From Rhodobacterales bacterium (GTDB taxonomy: Bacteria > Pseudomonadota > Alphaproteobacteria > Rhodobacterales > Rhodobacteraceae): a stretch of DNA of 64,000 bases. The position numbers were made by a program, and so were the translations under genes. Shown piece after piece: positions 45,702 to 54,055 of the stretch (within the stretch, counting starts at the first letter, position 1; every line of letters starts with the position of its first letter). The DNA lies in the NCBI GenBank assembly GCA_002748265.1, contig PDRY01000019.1:1-64000 (forward strand), written 5' to 3'. Below the pieces are notes generated by a model. The model searched no databases. It saw only the letters and a program-made list of their open reading frames with translations, and was not told where the DNA came from.

Positions 45702-46580
45702 CTAGTGGCTGCGCTCCAGGGTGAAGCGGGCAAGCTGCGCAAGGGTGCCCCCTTCTGCGCCATAAGGGGCCAGGGCTTCAAGGGCTGCGTCGATCAACCG
45801 CGCGGCTTCCCGCCGGGCACCATCCACGCCCAGAAGGCTGACAAAGGTCGCCTTGCCTGCATCCGCATCCTTGCCCAGAGCCTTGCCGACCGCAGCCGCA
45901 TCGCCATCCACATCCAGCAGATCGTCGCGGATCTGGAAGGCGCGGCCCATCGCTTCGGCGTAGGCGTGCAGGGGGGCGGGATCCTCCCCGGCCAGCACCG
46001 GGCCGACAGTAGCGGACCATTCAAACAGCGCGCCGGTCTTTTGCGCCTGGATCAGGGCCACGCCGCTCATCCCCTGGGGCGCGGTGCGTTCGGCCAGAAT
46101 GTCGCGCATCTGCCCGCCGACCATCCCGGCATTCCCCGCGGCACGGGCCAGCCCGGCGGAGAGCTGCAGGACACGCTCCGCAGGTGCAGCGCCGATCCCG
46201 GCCAGCAGCGCAAAGCCCAAAGCCTGCAAACCGTCACCGACAAGGATCGCGGTCGCGGGGTCGTAGGCGATATGGCAGGTGGGTTTGCCCCGGCGCATGT
46301 CGTCATCGTCCATGGCGGGCAGATCGTCATGCACCAGGCTGTAGGCATGGATACACTCGACCGCCGCCCCGGCATCAAGCCCGGCAGACGCGGCAACGCC
46401 ACTGATCCGTGCGCTCTCCATGGCAAGGAAGGCCCGCAGCCGCTTGCCGCCGCCAAGCGCGGCATAGGCCGTGGCCTCGCGCAGGCGGGACGGAACGGTG
46501 GGGCCATCGTCGATGGCGGCTTTCAGCCGCGCTTCGACCTGCGCCTGCGCGGTGGCCAGAGCCGATGCCAGATCAGTCAT
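45702..46580 (-). CDS. ispA: Polyprenyl (farnesyl/geranylgeranyl) diphosphate synthase
   Basis: Chain-elongating prenyltransferase of 292 residues. The first Asp-rich motif is DDLPAMDDDD (about residues 84-93), the second DDLLDVDGD; GGGKRLRAFLA is the IPP-binding block. The position before dxs and after xseB is that of ispA (farnesyl diphosphate synthase). A geranylgeranyl function cannot be excluded by eye. The ATG at 46580 overlaps xseB by eight bases. Confidence 0.92.
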   Translation of the reverse strand: MTDLASALATAQAQVEARLKAAIDDGPTVPSRLREATAYAALGGGKRLRAFLAMESARISGVAASAGLDAGAAVECIHAYSLVHDDLPAMDDDDMRRGKPTCHIAYDPATAILVGDGLQALGFALLAGIGAAPAERVLQLSAGLARAAGNAGMVGGQMRDILAERTAPQGMSGVALIQAQKTGALFEWSATVGPVLAGEDPAPLHAYAEAMGRAFQIRDDLLDVDGDAAAVGKALGKDADAGKATFVSLLGVDGARREAARLIDAALEALAPYGAEGGTLAQLARFTLERSH

Positions 46581-46809
46581 CGAGAGGCGCGGTCCCCGTG
46601 GGGTTGCCCTGGGCATCAGTGGTGATGCGGGCGATCTTTTCTTCGGCTTCTTTCAGCTTCGCATCGCAATGCGCCTTGAGCGCCGCCCCGCGATCATAAA
46701 GCGCGATCATCTGCTCCAGCGGCACATCGCCACTGTCGAGCTTGCCCACCACGGTTTCGAACTCCCGCAGGGCGGTCTCGAAACTCATCTCTTTGATGTC
46801 GTCGCTCAT
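46573..46809 (-). CDS. xseB: Exodeoxyribonuclease VII small subunit
   Basis: A 78-residue helical hairpin that binds XseA: SFETALREFETVVGKLDSGDVPLEQMIALYDRGAALKAHC is the family core. It overlaps the upstream deacetylase-like gene by four bases and ispA downstream by eight, consistent with coupled translation. Confidence 0.95.
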   Translation of the reverse strand: MSDDIKEMSFETALREFETVVGKLDSGDVPLEQMIALYDRGAALKAHCDAKLKEAEEKIARITTDAQGNPTGTAPLDD

Positions 46810-47732
46810 TTGCCTCTCCCGATCAGCACTTCGACATGGGCCCGCGCACAGCGACCCAGCGCGGCAAGGTCATAGCCGCCTTCCAGCGCAGAGACCAGCT
46901 TCCCGCCGCACAGATCCTCCGCCAGATCGCAAAGCTGCCCGGTCAGCCAGGTGAAATCACGCTCATGCCACCGCAGCCCGGCCAGGGGATCATCGGCATG
47001 GGCGTCAAACCCGGCAGAGACGAGGATCAGATCAGGCCGATGCGCGCGGATCGCGGGGAAGACCTCGCGGGTGTAGATGTCACGCATGACGGCGCCATCC
47101 GAGCCATCAGCCAGCGCGATGTTGAGCACATTATTGTCCACCCCCGTCTCGGACGGATCGCCCGTGCCGGGATAAAGCGGCATCTGATGGGACGATACGA
47201 ACAGGATGCGCGGGTCGTCCTCGCACAGATCCTGCGTGCCATTGCCGTGGTGCACGTCAAAATCCACGATTGCGACACGCTCCAGCCCGTGATGGTCCAG
47301 CGCATATTTGGCCGCCATGGCGACATTGCCAAAAAGACAGAACCCCATCGGCTTTTCACGCTCTGCATGGTGGCCCGGCGGGCGCCCGGCGGCAAAGGCG
47401 TTGCCGGCCTCACCGCCCAGCACCATATCCACGGCGCGCAGCACTCCGCCCGCAGAGCGATGCGCCGCCGCCATCGAGCCCGGCGAGACCCACGTATCGG
47501 CATCCAGAGGCGCCTGCCCCTGATCGGGCACCGCCGCGCGCAGGGCATCAAGATGGCTTTGCGGATGGACCCGCAGCACATCGTCATCGGCAGCCAGAGG
47601 CGCGGTGACGCGCAGCAGATCCAGTCCCTCAAGGGCATCCAGAACGGCAGCAAGCCGCGCGACCTGCTCTGGATGGCCGTCCGGGTTGACGTGGCCAGTG
47701 CAATCGGGATGGGTGATCAAAGCTGTGGTCAT
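46806..47732 (-). CDS. Histone-deacetylase-like amidohydrolase
   Basis: A 308-residue arginase/HDAC-fold enzyme. The zinc and catalytic motifs are clear: RPPGHHAEREKPMGFCLFGN (tandem His), VDFDVHHGNGTQD, and SAGFDAHADDPLAGL. Bacterial members deacetylate polyamines, acetoin-pathway proteins or other small acyl amides; the substrate here is unknown. The ATG at 47732 starts at the first strand; it heads the xseB-ispA-dxs unit. Confidence 0.92.
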   Translation of the reverse strand: MTTALITHPDCTGHVNPDGHPEQVARLAAVLDALEGLDLLRVTAPLAADDDVLRVHPQSHLDALRAAVPDQGQAPLDADTWVSPGSMAAAHRSAGGVLRAVDMVLGGEAGNAFAAGRPPGHHAEREKPMGFCLFGNVAMAAKYALDHHGLERVAIVDFDVHHGNGTQDLCEDDPRILFVSSHQMPLYPGTGDPSETGVDNNVLNIALADGSDGAVMRDIYTREVFPAIRAHRPDLILVSAGFDAHADDPLAGLRWHERDFTWLTGQLCDLAEDLCGGKLVSALEGGYDLAALGRCARAHVEVLIGRGK

Positions 47733-47791
47733 GGGCTCACCTTGGCCGCGCTGCATTTATTTGACAACGATTGACACCAAGAGTTTTTCTC

Positions 47792-48319
47792 ATGCGCCTC
47801 GCTCTCATTGCCGCTTGCCTGACCACCCCGGCCCTCGCCGACCCGCTGATCACCACACTGTCGGCGGACCTGACCGGAGACGGCGCCCCCGAACAGATGT
47901 TCGTGATCCGGGGCGACGACGCCAGCGCCCATCTTCTGATCAGCCAGGGCGACGGAGGCTATGTCTATACCGGTAAGATCGCGTTCGCCGGGGGCATCGG
48001 CCAGGAGCCCGAGCTGGAGCTCGCGAAGAACGGCTCCCTGAAACTCATATCCATGAACGAATCGATCGGTCGGCACCGCTGGCGCGAGACCCTGACCATC
48101 GCCTGGCGCTATGACGTCTTTGTCGTCGCGGGGTACACATACCGCTGGTATGACACGCTATCGCTCGAACACGGGCTGTGCGATGTGAACCTTCTGACCG
48201 GGCAGGCCGAGCGCACGGAAAACGACGGCCCCACCGAAACCACCCAGCTTGCGCCCCGCGCGCTGCCGGTTTGGGAATGGGGCGAACACGCCGTCCCCGA
48301 ATTCTGTGCAATGGGTTAA
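47792..48319 (+). CDS. Secreted protein of unknown function
   Basis: A 175-residue exported protein. The signal peptide MRLALIAACLTTPALA-D has a clean AxA cleavage site. The mature part begins LITTLSADLTGDGAPEQMFVI, a DxTGDG pattern like one FG-GAP/integrin-type calcium loop, then strands with many aromatics and a two-Cys pattern (GLCDVN and PEFCAMG) that may form a disulfide. It stands alone and converges with petR by a four-base overlap. Function unknown. Confidence 0.75.
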   Translation: MRLALIAACLTTPALADPLITTLSADLTGDGAPEQMFVIRGDDASAHLLISQGDGGYVYTGKIAFAGGIGQEPELELAKNGSLKLISMNESIGRHRWRETLTIAWRYDVFVVAGYTYRWYDTLSLEHGLCDVNLLTGQAERTENDGPTETTQLAPRALPVWEWGEHAVPEFCAMG

Positions 48320-49008
48320 TCCGTGACCAGCCGATAGCCTTCGCCGCGCACCGTTTGGAGGTAGCGGGGCTGTTTGGGATCATCCTCGATCTTGCGGCGC
48401 AGGCGGGTGATCTGCACGTCCACCGCCCGCTCCTGAGCCTGCCCTCCGGCACGGCCCAGCTCTTCGACCAGAAACGCGCGGGACAGCGGCGTCGCCAGCC
48501 GTGCCGCGAAAACCCGCATCAGAAGCACTTCGGTCGCGGTGAGCCGAACCGGCTCACCCTCGCGGCTCATCTCGCTGGTCGAGGGGTCATAGCGGATCGC
48601 GCCCAACCGGATCGGCTGGGCAATCGAAGCGGCGTCAGGAGCCGCCGGACGCCTCAGGATCGCGTTGATCCGCAGCACCAGCTCTTTGGGATCGAAAGGC
48701 TTTGCCAGATAGTCATCTGCACCGGCTTCGAGCCCGGAGATCCGGTCCTCGGTCTCTCCGCGCGCGGTGAGCAGCAGGATCGGAACGGCGCTTTGCGCCC
48801 GCAGCGCCCGGCAAAAACTGATCCCGTCCTCACCCGGCATCATGACGTCCAGAACGATCAGATCGAACTCCAACCCTTCGATCAGCCGCCGCGCATGGGC
48901 GGCGTCGCGGGCACGGCTGACCAGAAACCCCCCGCGCCGGAGAAAGGTGGTGAGCAGCCCACGCAGGCGTTCATCGTCATCGACGATCAGGATGTGGGGC
49001 TCATCCAT
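48316..49008 (-). CDS. petR: OmpR-type response regulator PetR
   Basis: A 230-residue response regulator. The receiver domain has acidic D10-D12, phospho-acceptor D54 (LIVLDVMMPG), Thr82 region LLLTARG and Lys104 region LAKPF. The winged-helix DNA-binding domain ends RAVDVQITRLRRKIEDDPKQPRYLQTVRGEGYRL. With the MarR gene directly upstream (8-base overlap) it matches the petP-petR pair known from Rhodobacter capsulatus. No histidine kinase is adjacent, as in that organism. Regulon in this organism unknown. Confidence 0.85.
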   Translation of the reverse strand: MDEPHILIVDDDERLRGLLTTFLRRGGFLVSRARDAAHARRLIEGLEFDLIVLDVMMPGEDGISFCRALRAQSAVPILLLTARGETEDRISGLEAGADDYLAKPFDPKELVLRINAILRRPAAPDAASIAQPIRLGAIRYDPSTSEMSREGEPVRLTATEVLLMRVFAARLATPLSRAFLVEELGRAGGQAQERAVDVQITRLRRKIEDDPKQPRYLQTVRGEGYRLVTD

Positions 49009-49504
49009 GGGTGTCGTCTCCCTGCAAGGACATGAACTGCCGGCGCATCTCCGGGTCCATCATTGATTCCAAAACAGCTCGAAAGCCTTGAACAGCCTCC
49101 GGCCCGGCTTCGCGGTAAGCCCGGCGCATCCGGTCACGCTGCACCGTCGAGAGCGTCTCTTCAAGAGCCTCCCCCTCTTCGGTCAAGAACAGGTGCCGTT
49201 CGCGCCGATCCGCGCGCCCCACCTCGGCGCGAACCAGCCCGGCATCGGACAGCCCCCGCAAGACGCGGTTGAGCGATTGCTTGGTGATCCCCAGGATCGT
49301 CAGAAGATTGTTGACCGTGGTCCCGGGATAGCGGTGAATAAAGTGAAGAGCCCGGTGATGGGCGCGGCCAAACTCCGCTGGCAGCATCCGATCCGGGTCC
49401 GAGATCAACCCGCGATAGGCAAAGAACATCGCCTCGATTCCACGACGAAGCTGGTCGTCCGTCAAAAACAGCAGCCCGGAGCTTGCGGCGGGTCGGTTGT
49501 CCAT
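49001..49504 (-). CDS. petP: MarR-family regulator PetP
   Basis: A 167-residue MarR-type winged-helix protein: EFGRAHHRALHFIHRYPGTTVNNLLTILGITKQSLNRVLRGLSDAGLV is the HTH, and RADRRERHLFLTEEGEAL the wing. ATG 49504 has GAGGAT at the right distance, preferred to 49519. Linked to petR with overlapping genes. Ligand unknown. Confidence 0.84.
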   Translation of the reverse strand: MDNRPAASSGLLFLTDDQLRRGIEAMFFAYRGLISDPDRMLPAEFGRAHHRALHFIHRYPGTTVNNLLTILGITKQSLNRVLRGLSDAGLVRAEVGRADRRERHLFLTEEGEALEETLSTVQRDRMRRAYREAGPEAVQGFRAVLESMMDPEMRRQFMSLQGDDTHG

Positions 49505-49648
49505 GGCGATCCTCATCACATCTAGGGCGAGAATACGTCAGCGTTATTGACATTCCAACCCTTGAGGCGTAGCGATTCGACGAAAATGCGCAACATTGTG
49601 TCCGAAACGGACCAATTTTAGTAACTTTCCAAATGGAGGACCGCTTTG

Positions 49649-50518
49649 ATGGAACAGAACTACGACGACCGCGATGGCAAGATCTGGCTTGACGGAAAGC
49701 TGGTGGAGTGGCGCGACGCCAAGGTCCATGTTCTGACCCATGCGCTGCACTATGCATCCTCGGTGTTCGAGGGGGAGCGTTGCTACAACGGCAAGATCTT
49801 CCTGGGCCATGAGCATTCGGAACGCCTGCGCAAATCCGCGAGCCTGCTGGATTTCGAAATCCCCTACTCCGCCGATGAAATCGACGCCGCCAAGGAAGAA
49901 ACGCTCAAGGCCAACGGCCTGACCGATGCCTATGTGCGCGCCTTCGCCTGGCGCGGCGCGGGGCCGGATATGGGAGTCGCATCGGCGCGCAATCCCGTGC
50001 GCATGGCCATCGCCACCTGGGCCTGGGGCAACTACTATGGCGATGCCAAGACCAAGGGCGCCAAGCTGGACATCGCCAAATGGCGCCGCCCGGATCCGGC
50101 GACGATCCCGTCTGAGGCCAAGGCCGCCGGGCTCTACATGATCTGCACCATGTCCAAACACGCGGCTGAGGCCAAAGGCTGCTCGGACGCGATGATGTTC
50201 GACTATCGCGGCTACGTGGCCGAGGCGACGGGGGCCAATGTCTTCTTCGTCAAGGACGGAGAGGTGCACACCCCGCTGCCCGACTGCTTCCTGAACGGGC
50301 TGACCCGGCAGACCGTGGTCAAGATGCTCAAGGAAAAAGGCATCACCGTCCACGAGCGCCACATCATGCCCGAGGAGCTGGAGAGCTTTGAGCAATGCTG
50401 GCTCACCGGCACCGCCGCCGAGGTCACCCCGGTGGGGCAGATCGGGGACTACAATTTCGAGGTCGGCGCTCTGACGCTGGACGTGGCGGACAGCTACGAG
50501 AAGCTGGTGCGGAGCTGA
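49649..50518 (+). CDS. ilvE: Branched-chain amino acid aminotransferase
   Basis: PLP class IV transaminase of 289 residues for the last step of Val, Leu and Ile synthesis. Motifs include WRDAKVHVLTHALHYASSVFEGERCY, GYVAEATGANVFFVKDG, TPLPDCFLNGLTRQTVVKML and CWLTGTAAEVTPVGQIG. The ATG at 49649 follows GGAGG at nine bases. Upstream 129 bases to petP hold the divergent promoters. Confidence 0.95.
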   Translation: MEQNYDDRDGKIWLDGKLVEWRDAKVHVLTHALHYASSVFEGERCYNGKIFLGHEHSERLRKSASLLDFEIPYSADEIDAAKEETLKANGLTDAYVRAFAWRGAGPDMGVASARNPVRMAIATWAWGNYYGDAKTKGAKLDIAKWRRPDPATIPSEAKAAGLYMICTMSKHAAEAKGCSDAMMFDYRGYVAEATGANVFFVKDGEVHTPLPDCFLNGLTRQTVVKMLKEKGITVHERHIMPEELESFEQCWLTGTAAEVTPVGQIGDYNFEVGALTLDVADSYEKLVRS

Positions 50519-50569
50519 GGTCAAGGCCGGGGCGTGAGAGCGCCCCGGCTGTCGCAGGCGAAGGTGCGG

Positions 50570-51094
50570 TTATCGAACCACCGACCTCAGTTTTTCCATC
50601 TCGCATGCAATAGTCGCGGCACAGTCTTCGACGCTACTGACACTGGTGTCCACAACAAGCCGGTTGGCACACCACGGTTCGAACTCTCGGTTGGAGACCG
50701 TTTTCCAGTTTGGGACGACAAGCCCCTCGATGTCGCTGCTACGGGTCTCGACCCGTCGCCGATGGACATCTGCATCTGAGCAAACAACTTCGACGTTTAA
50801 GAGTTGAGCCGACGCCGCGGCGGCAGTTGAGGCCCACAATTCCCTTGTGATTTCAAGTGGATTCACTGTGTCGGCAATGACGTCGAAACCGAGCAAGAGG
50901 TTGTCTTTCGCGACAGCCGCGATTGCTAAGTACCCTGCATCCTCTGCCGAGTGGATGTTTAGCAGGCTTCTCTTCAGTGCCGCCTCAACAGAATCCACAC
51001 GTAGATGCACGGCCTTGCTCAGTGCAGATAAGCTCTTTGAGATCGTTGTCTTACCGACCCCTGGAAGACCTGAGAGGGAAACCAATATCGCCAT
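50570..51094 (-). CDS. P-loop ATPase/kinase-like protein, probably acquired
   Basis: A 174-residue P-loop protein. The Walker A SGLPGVGKTTIS (about residues 8-19) is followed by RVDSVEAAL, DVIADTVNPLEITRELWAS and ADVHRRRVETR (a lid-like Arg segment). The pattern fits small-molecule kinases of the AAA_33/adenylylsulfate-kinase-like group. Its DNA is strikingly AT-richer than the flanks and its codon choice is unlike its neighbours, which suggests recent transfer. It stands alone between ilvE and phoD. Substrate unknown. Confidence 0.78.
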   Translation of the reverse strand: MAILVSLSGLPGVGKTTISKSLSALSKAVHLRVDSVEAALKRSLLNIHSAEDAGYLAIAAVAKDNLLLGFDVIADTVNPLEITRELWASTAAAASAQLLNVEVVCSDADVHRRRVETRSSDIEGLVVPNWKTVSNREFEPWCANRLVVDTSVSSVEDCAATIACEMEKLRSVVR

Positions 51095-51158
51095 TCGACA
51101 ACGATAGGACCATCTCCACGTTAAAGACAACACAGCCCCCGACGGCGGACCTTACCCC

Positions 51159-51188
51159 TCGTCACCCAACCATCACATCCCCGTCACG
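51159..51188 (+). promoter_or_regulatory. Pho-box-like direct repeats upstream of the phosphatase gene
   Basis: Three copies of (G/A)TCAC at 51161-51165, 51172-51176 and 51183-51187 recur every 11 bases, each preceded by C-rich bases. This is the spacing of PhoB half-sites (consensus CTGTCAT/C every 11 bases). The last copy lies 56 bases before the phoD ATG. Confidence 0.6.
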
Positions 51189-51243
51189 CCCGGCTTACAG
51201 ATTCGGCCTTTCCTGAGGCTTCACTTCCCTCAGGAGCATCCTC

Positions 51244-52794
51244 ATGACCCTCATCAGACCCAACCGCCGTCAGGTCCTGATCGGCGGCACGGCCCTCACC
51301 GCCTCCCTTGCCATGCCCGCCATTTCCCGCGCTGCGGCCCGCCCCGTGTTCACCCACGGCGTGCAGTCCGGCGATGTGGACGCCGCCTCCGGTATGATCT
51401 GGACCCGCACCGACCGCCCCGCCCGCGTCGCCATGGAGATCGCAACGACGGAGAGCTTTGACGACGCCCGCCAGCTGGCATCGATGGACGCTCTGGACAG
51501 CAGCGATTTCGCCGTGAAGCGCCTGGTCCAAGGCCTGCCCGCCGATCAGCAGATTTTCTACCGCATGACCGCGACCGACCTGCACGACACCAACGCCGTG
51601 TCCGAGCCGATCATCGGCCAGTTCCGCACCGCCCCCAGCACCAAGCGCGACATTCGCTTTGTCTGGTCCGGGGACACCGCCGGTCAGGGTTGGGGCATCA
51701 ACGAAGAAGGTATGAAGACCTACGCCACCATGGCGCAGCACCAGCCTGATTTCTTCATCCATTCGGGCGACACCGTCTATGCCGATGGCCCGATGAAATC
51801 CGAGGTCGAAACCGATTACGGCCTGTGGAAAAACGTCGTCCTGACCGAAGAAAAGACCAAGGTCGCGGAAACGCTGGACGAATATCGCGGCCAGTGGAAA
51901 TACAACATGATGGACGAGCATGTGCGCGCTCTGTCTGCGATCTGCCCGACCTTCTTCCAGTGGGATGACCATGAGGTCGTGAACAACTGGTCCGGCTCCA
52001 AGGACCTGGGTGCCGATGACCGCTACACGGAAAAATCCGTGGCCCTTCTGGCCGCCCGCGCGGGTCGCGCCTTCCACGAGATGACCCCGATCCGCTACAC
52101 CCCCGCCGAGCCCGGTCGCGTCTATCGCAAGATCGCCTACGGCCCGTCGCTGGACGTGTTCTTCCTCGACCTGCGCTCCTATCGTGGCCCGAACCACGAC
52201 AGCATGGAAACCGAGCTGACCACCGACGCCCGCGTGCTGGGCGCCGAGCAGATGGAATGGCTCAAGCGCGAGCTGAAAGCGTCGAACGCCACCTGGAAGG
52301 TCATCGCCTGCGACATGCCCATCGGGCTGATCGTCTGGGACAACTGGAAGGAACAGGCTGGCGCCGAAGCCGTCGCGCAGGGCGATCACGGTGCGCCCAA
52401 GGGCCGCGAGCTGGAATTCGCGGAGCTGCTGCAGTTCATGAAGTCCGAGGGCATCAAGAACACCGTCTGGCTCACCGCCGATGTGCACTATACCGCCGCG
52501 CATCACTACAGCCCCGACCGCGCCCAGTTCCAGGAGTTCGATCCGTTCTGGGAATTCGTCTCCGGCCCGCTCCATGCCGGGACGTTTGGCCCCAACGCTC
52601 TGGACGGCACCTTCGGCCCTGAAGTCCGATTCGTGAAGGCGCCCGAGGACGGCAAGGCCAACCTGCCGCCCTCCGCCGGTCTGCAGTTCTTCGGCCTCGT
52701 CGATATCGACGGCGAGACGGAGCAAATGAAGGTCCGCCTGATGGACAGCGGCGACACCGAGCTGTGGTCCATCACGCTCGACCCCGAAGCCTGA
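51244..52794 (+). CDS. phoD: PhoD-type alkaline phosphatase/phosphodiesterase
   Basis: A 516-residue metallophosphatase of the PhoD family, released to the periplasm or outside to liberate phosphate from organic esters. The Tat signal has the NRRQVLIGG twin-arginine and an ISRAAA cleavage region. The N-terminal beta domain (FTHGVQSGDVDAASGMIWTRTDRPA) and the metal-binding FVWSGDTAGQGWG, FFIHSGDTVYADG, WDDHEVVNNWSG and WLTADVHYTAAHHY blocks are all present. It is preceded by a Pho-box-like array and followed by a 10-bp hairpin. Confidence 0.92.
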   Translation: MTLIRPNRRQVLIGGTALTASLAMPAISRAAARPVFTHGVQSGDVDAASGMIWTRTDRPARVAMEIATTESFDDARQLASMDALDSSDFAVKRLVQGLPADQQIFYRMTATDLHDTNAVSEPIIGQFRTAPSTKRDIRFVWSGDTAGQGWGINEEGMKTYATMAQHQPDFFIHSGDTVYADGPMKSEVETDYGLWKNVVLTEEKTKVAETLDEYRGQWKYNMMDEHVRALSAICPTFFQWDDHEVVNNWSGSKDLGADDRYTEKSVALLAARAGRAFHEMTPIRYTPAEPGRVYRKIAYGPSLDVFFLDLRSYRGPNHDSMETELTTDARVLGAEQMEWLKRELKASNATWKVIACDMPIGLIVWDNWKEQAGAEAVAQGDHGAPKGRELEFAELLQFMKSEGIKNTVWLTADVHYTAAHHYSPDRAQFQEFDPFWEFVSGPLHAGTFGPNALDGTFGPEVRFVKAPEDGKANLPPSAGLQFFGLVDIDGETEQMKVRLMDSGDTELWSITLDPEA

Positions 52795-52806
52795 GGCGAA
52801 AACGAA

Positions 52807-52833
52807 GAGCGCGCACCCGGGTGGTGCGCGCTC
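52807..52833 (+). terminator. Hairpin after phoD
   Basis: GAGCGCGCAC (52807-52816), seven-base loop, GTGCGCGCTC (52824-52833): a perfect 10-bp stem 12 bases after the stop. It lacks a T-run, so termination is likely but not certain. Confidence 0.6.
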
Positions 52834-52859
52834 ACGTCGCAGTCTGGAATTGGTCTAAA

Positions 52860-52875
52860 TTTGACGCAGGTCAAA
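52860..52875 (+). promoter_or_regulatory. FNR/Crp-type palindrome upstream of cytochrome c peroxidase
   Basis: TTTGACGCAGGTCAAA is a perfect 6+4+6 palindrome matching the TTGAC-N4-GTCAA variant of FnrL/DnrR-type sites. It is centred about 79 bases upstream of the peroxidase ATG, with no other gene in between. Confidence 0.65.
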
Positions 52876-52946
52876 CGCCGGACATCTGAGAGCGATATCC
52901 TTGACCCGTTCGCCCTTTGCGAGGGCTTCAACGAAAGGATATCCCC

Positions 52947-53984
52947 ATGCGTCCTGTTCTACTTGCTGCACTACCCGCCCTGTTGGCTGGCCCGGTGCTG
53001 GCCGATGATTTCCGCGACTTCATCGACGGTATGTTCGAGCCGCTGCCATCGACGGTCCCGGCTCTGGCTGACAATATCGTCACCGACGAAAAGATCGAAC
53101 TTGGCCACAAGCTGTTCTTCGATCCGCGCCTGTCCGCCTCGGGACTGTTTTCGTGCAACTCTTGTCACAACCTGTCCACTGGCGGGGATGACAACCTGGA
53201 GACCTCCATCGGGCACGGCTGGCAAAAAGGCCCCCGCAACGCCCCGACGGTGCTGAACGCCGTGTTCAACGACGCCCAGTTCTGGGATGGCCGCGCCGAC
53301 GACCTTGCCGCGCAGGCCAAGGGCCCGATTCAGGCCGGTGTCGAAATGGCCAACACCCCGGAACAGGTGGTCGAGACCCTGAACTCGATGCCGGAATACG
53401 TGGATTGGTTCAAAGCCGCCTTCCCCGGTGAAGGAGACCCGGTCACCTTCGACAATATGGCCAAGGCGATTGAAGCCTATGAGGCGACGCTCATCACCCC
53501 GGCGCCGTTCGACGCCTGGCTGAACGGCACTGATACCGCCCTGACGGCGGAGCAGCGCGAAGGTCTGGAGATCTTCGTCAACACCGGCTGCTCTTCCTGC
53601 CATGGCGGGGTGAACCTGGGTGGCAATGGCTACTACCCGTTCGGCCTGATCGAAAAGCCCGGCAGCGACGTTCTGCCCGAAGGCGACAAGGGCCGCTTTG
53701 CCGTGACCGAAACCGCCGACGACAGCTACGTGTTCCGCGCCGCGCCGCTGCGCAACATCACGCTGACCGCGCCTTACTTCCACTCCGGCAAGGTCTGGGA
53801 TCTCAAGCAGGCCGTGGCCATCATGGCCGAAAGCCAGCTTGGCGCCGAGCTGACCGATGACGAACTGAACAAGGTCGTCGCCTTCCTCGGTGCGCTCGAA
53901 GGCAAAATGCCCGAAGTGATCTATCCGATCCTGCCGGTGGAGCGGGCAGACACCCCGCGCCCGACCGCAGAAATCCTGCGCTGA
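52947..53984 (+). CDS. ccpA: Di-haem cytochrome c peroxidase
   Basis: Periplasmic peroxidase of 345 residues reducing hydrogen peroxide with electrons from cytochrome c. The signal peptide MRPVLLAALPALLAGPVLA is followed by the peroxidatic haem site CNSCH (C70-H74) and the electron-transfer haem site CSSCH (C215-H219). RNAPTVLNAVFN, FWDGRADDL and RAAPLRNITLTAPYFHSG are family blocks. The Met ligand candidate is in IMAESQLG. The FNR-type box upstream fits induction at low oxygen. ATG 52947 was chosen because it starts the signal peptide. Confidence 0.94.
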   Translation: MRPVLLAALPALLAGPVLADDFRDFIDGMFEPLPSTVPALADNIVTDEKIELGHKLFFDPRLSASGLFSCNSCHNLSTGGDDNLETSIGHGWQKGPRNAPTVLNAVFNDAQFWDGRADDLAAQAKGPIQAGVEMANTPEQVVETLNSMPEYVDWFKAAFPGEGDPVTFDNMAKAIEAYEATLITPAPFDAWLNGTDTALTAEQREGLEIFVNTGCSSCHGGVNLGGNGYYPFGLIEKPGSDVLPEGDKGRFAVTETADDSYVFRAAPLRNITLTAPYFHSGKVWDLKQAVAIMAESQLGAELTDDELNKVVAFLGALEGKMPEVIYPILPVERADTPRPTAEILR

Positions 53985-54004
53985 TCGGCTGATCCCAAAA
54001 ACGA

Positions 54005-54040
54005 AGCCCCCGCGTCCGATCCGGTCGCGGGGGCTTTTTT
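54005..54040 (+). terminator. Rho-independent terminator of the peroxidase gene
   Basis: AGCCCCCGCG (54005-54014) pairs exactly with CGCGGGGGCT (54026-54035), followed by a T-run to 54040. It lies between the peroxidase and the convergent sulfotransferase gene. Confidence 0.93.
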
Positions 54041-54055
54041 GTCTGCGCCGGGGGC

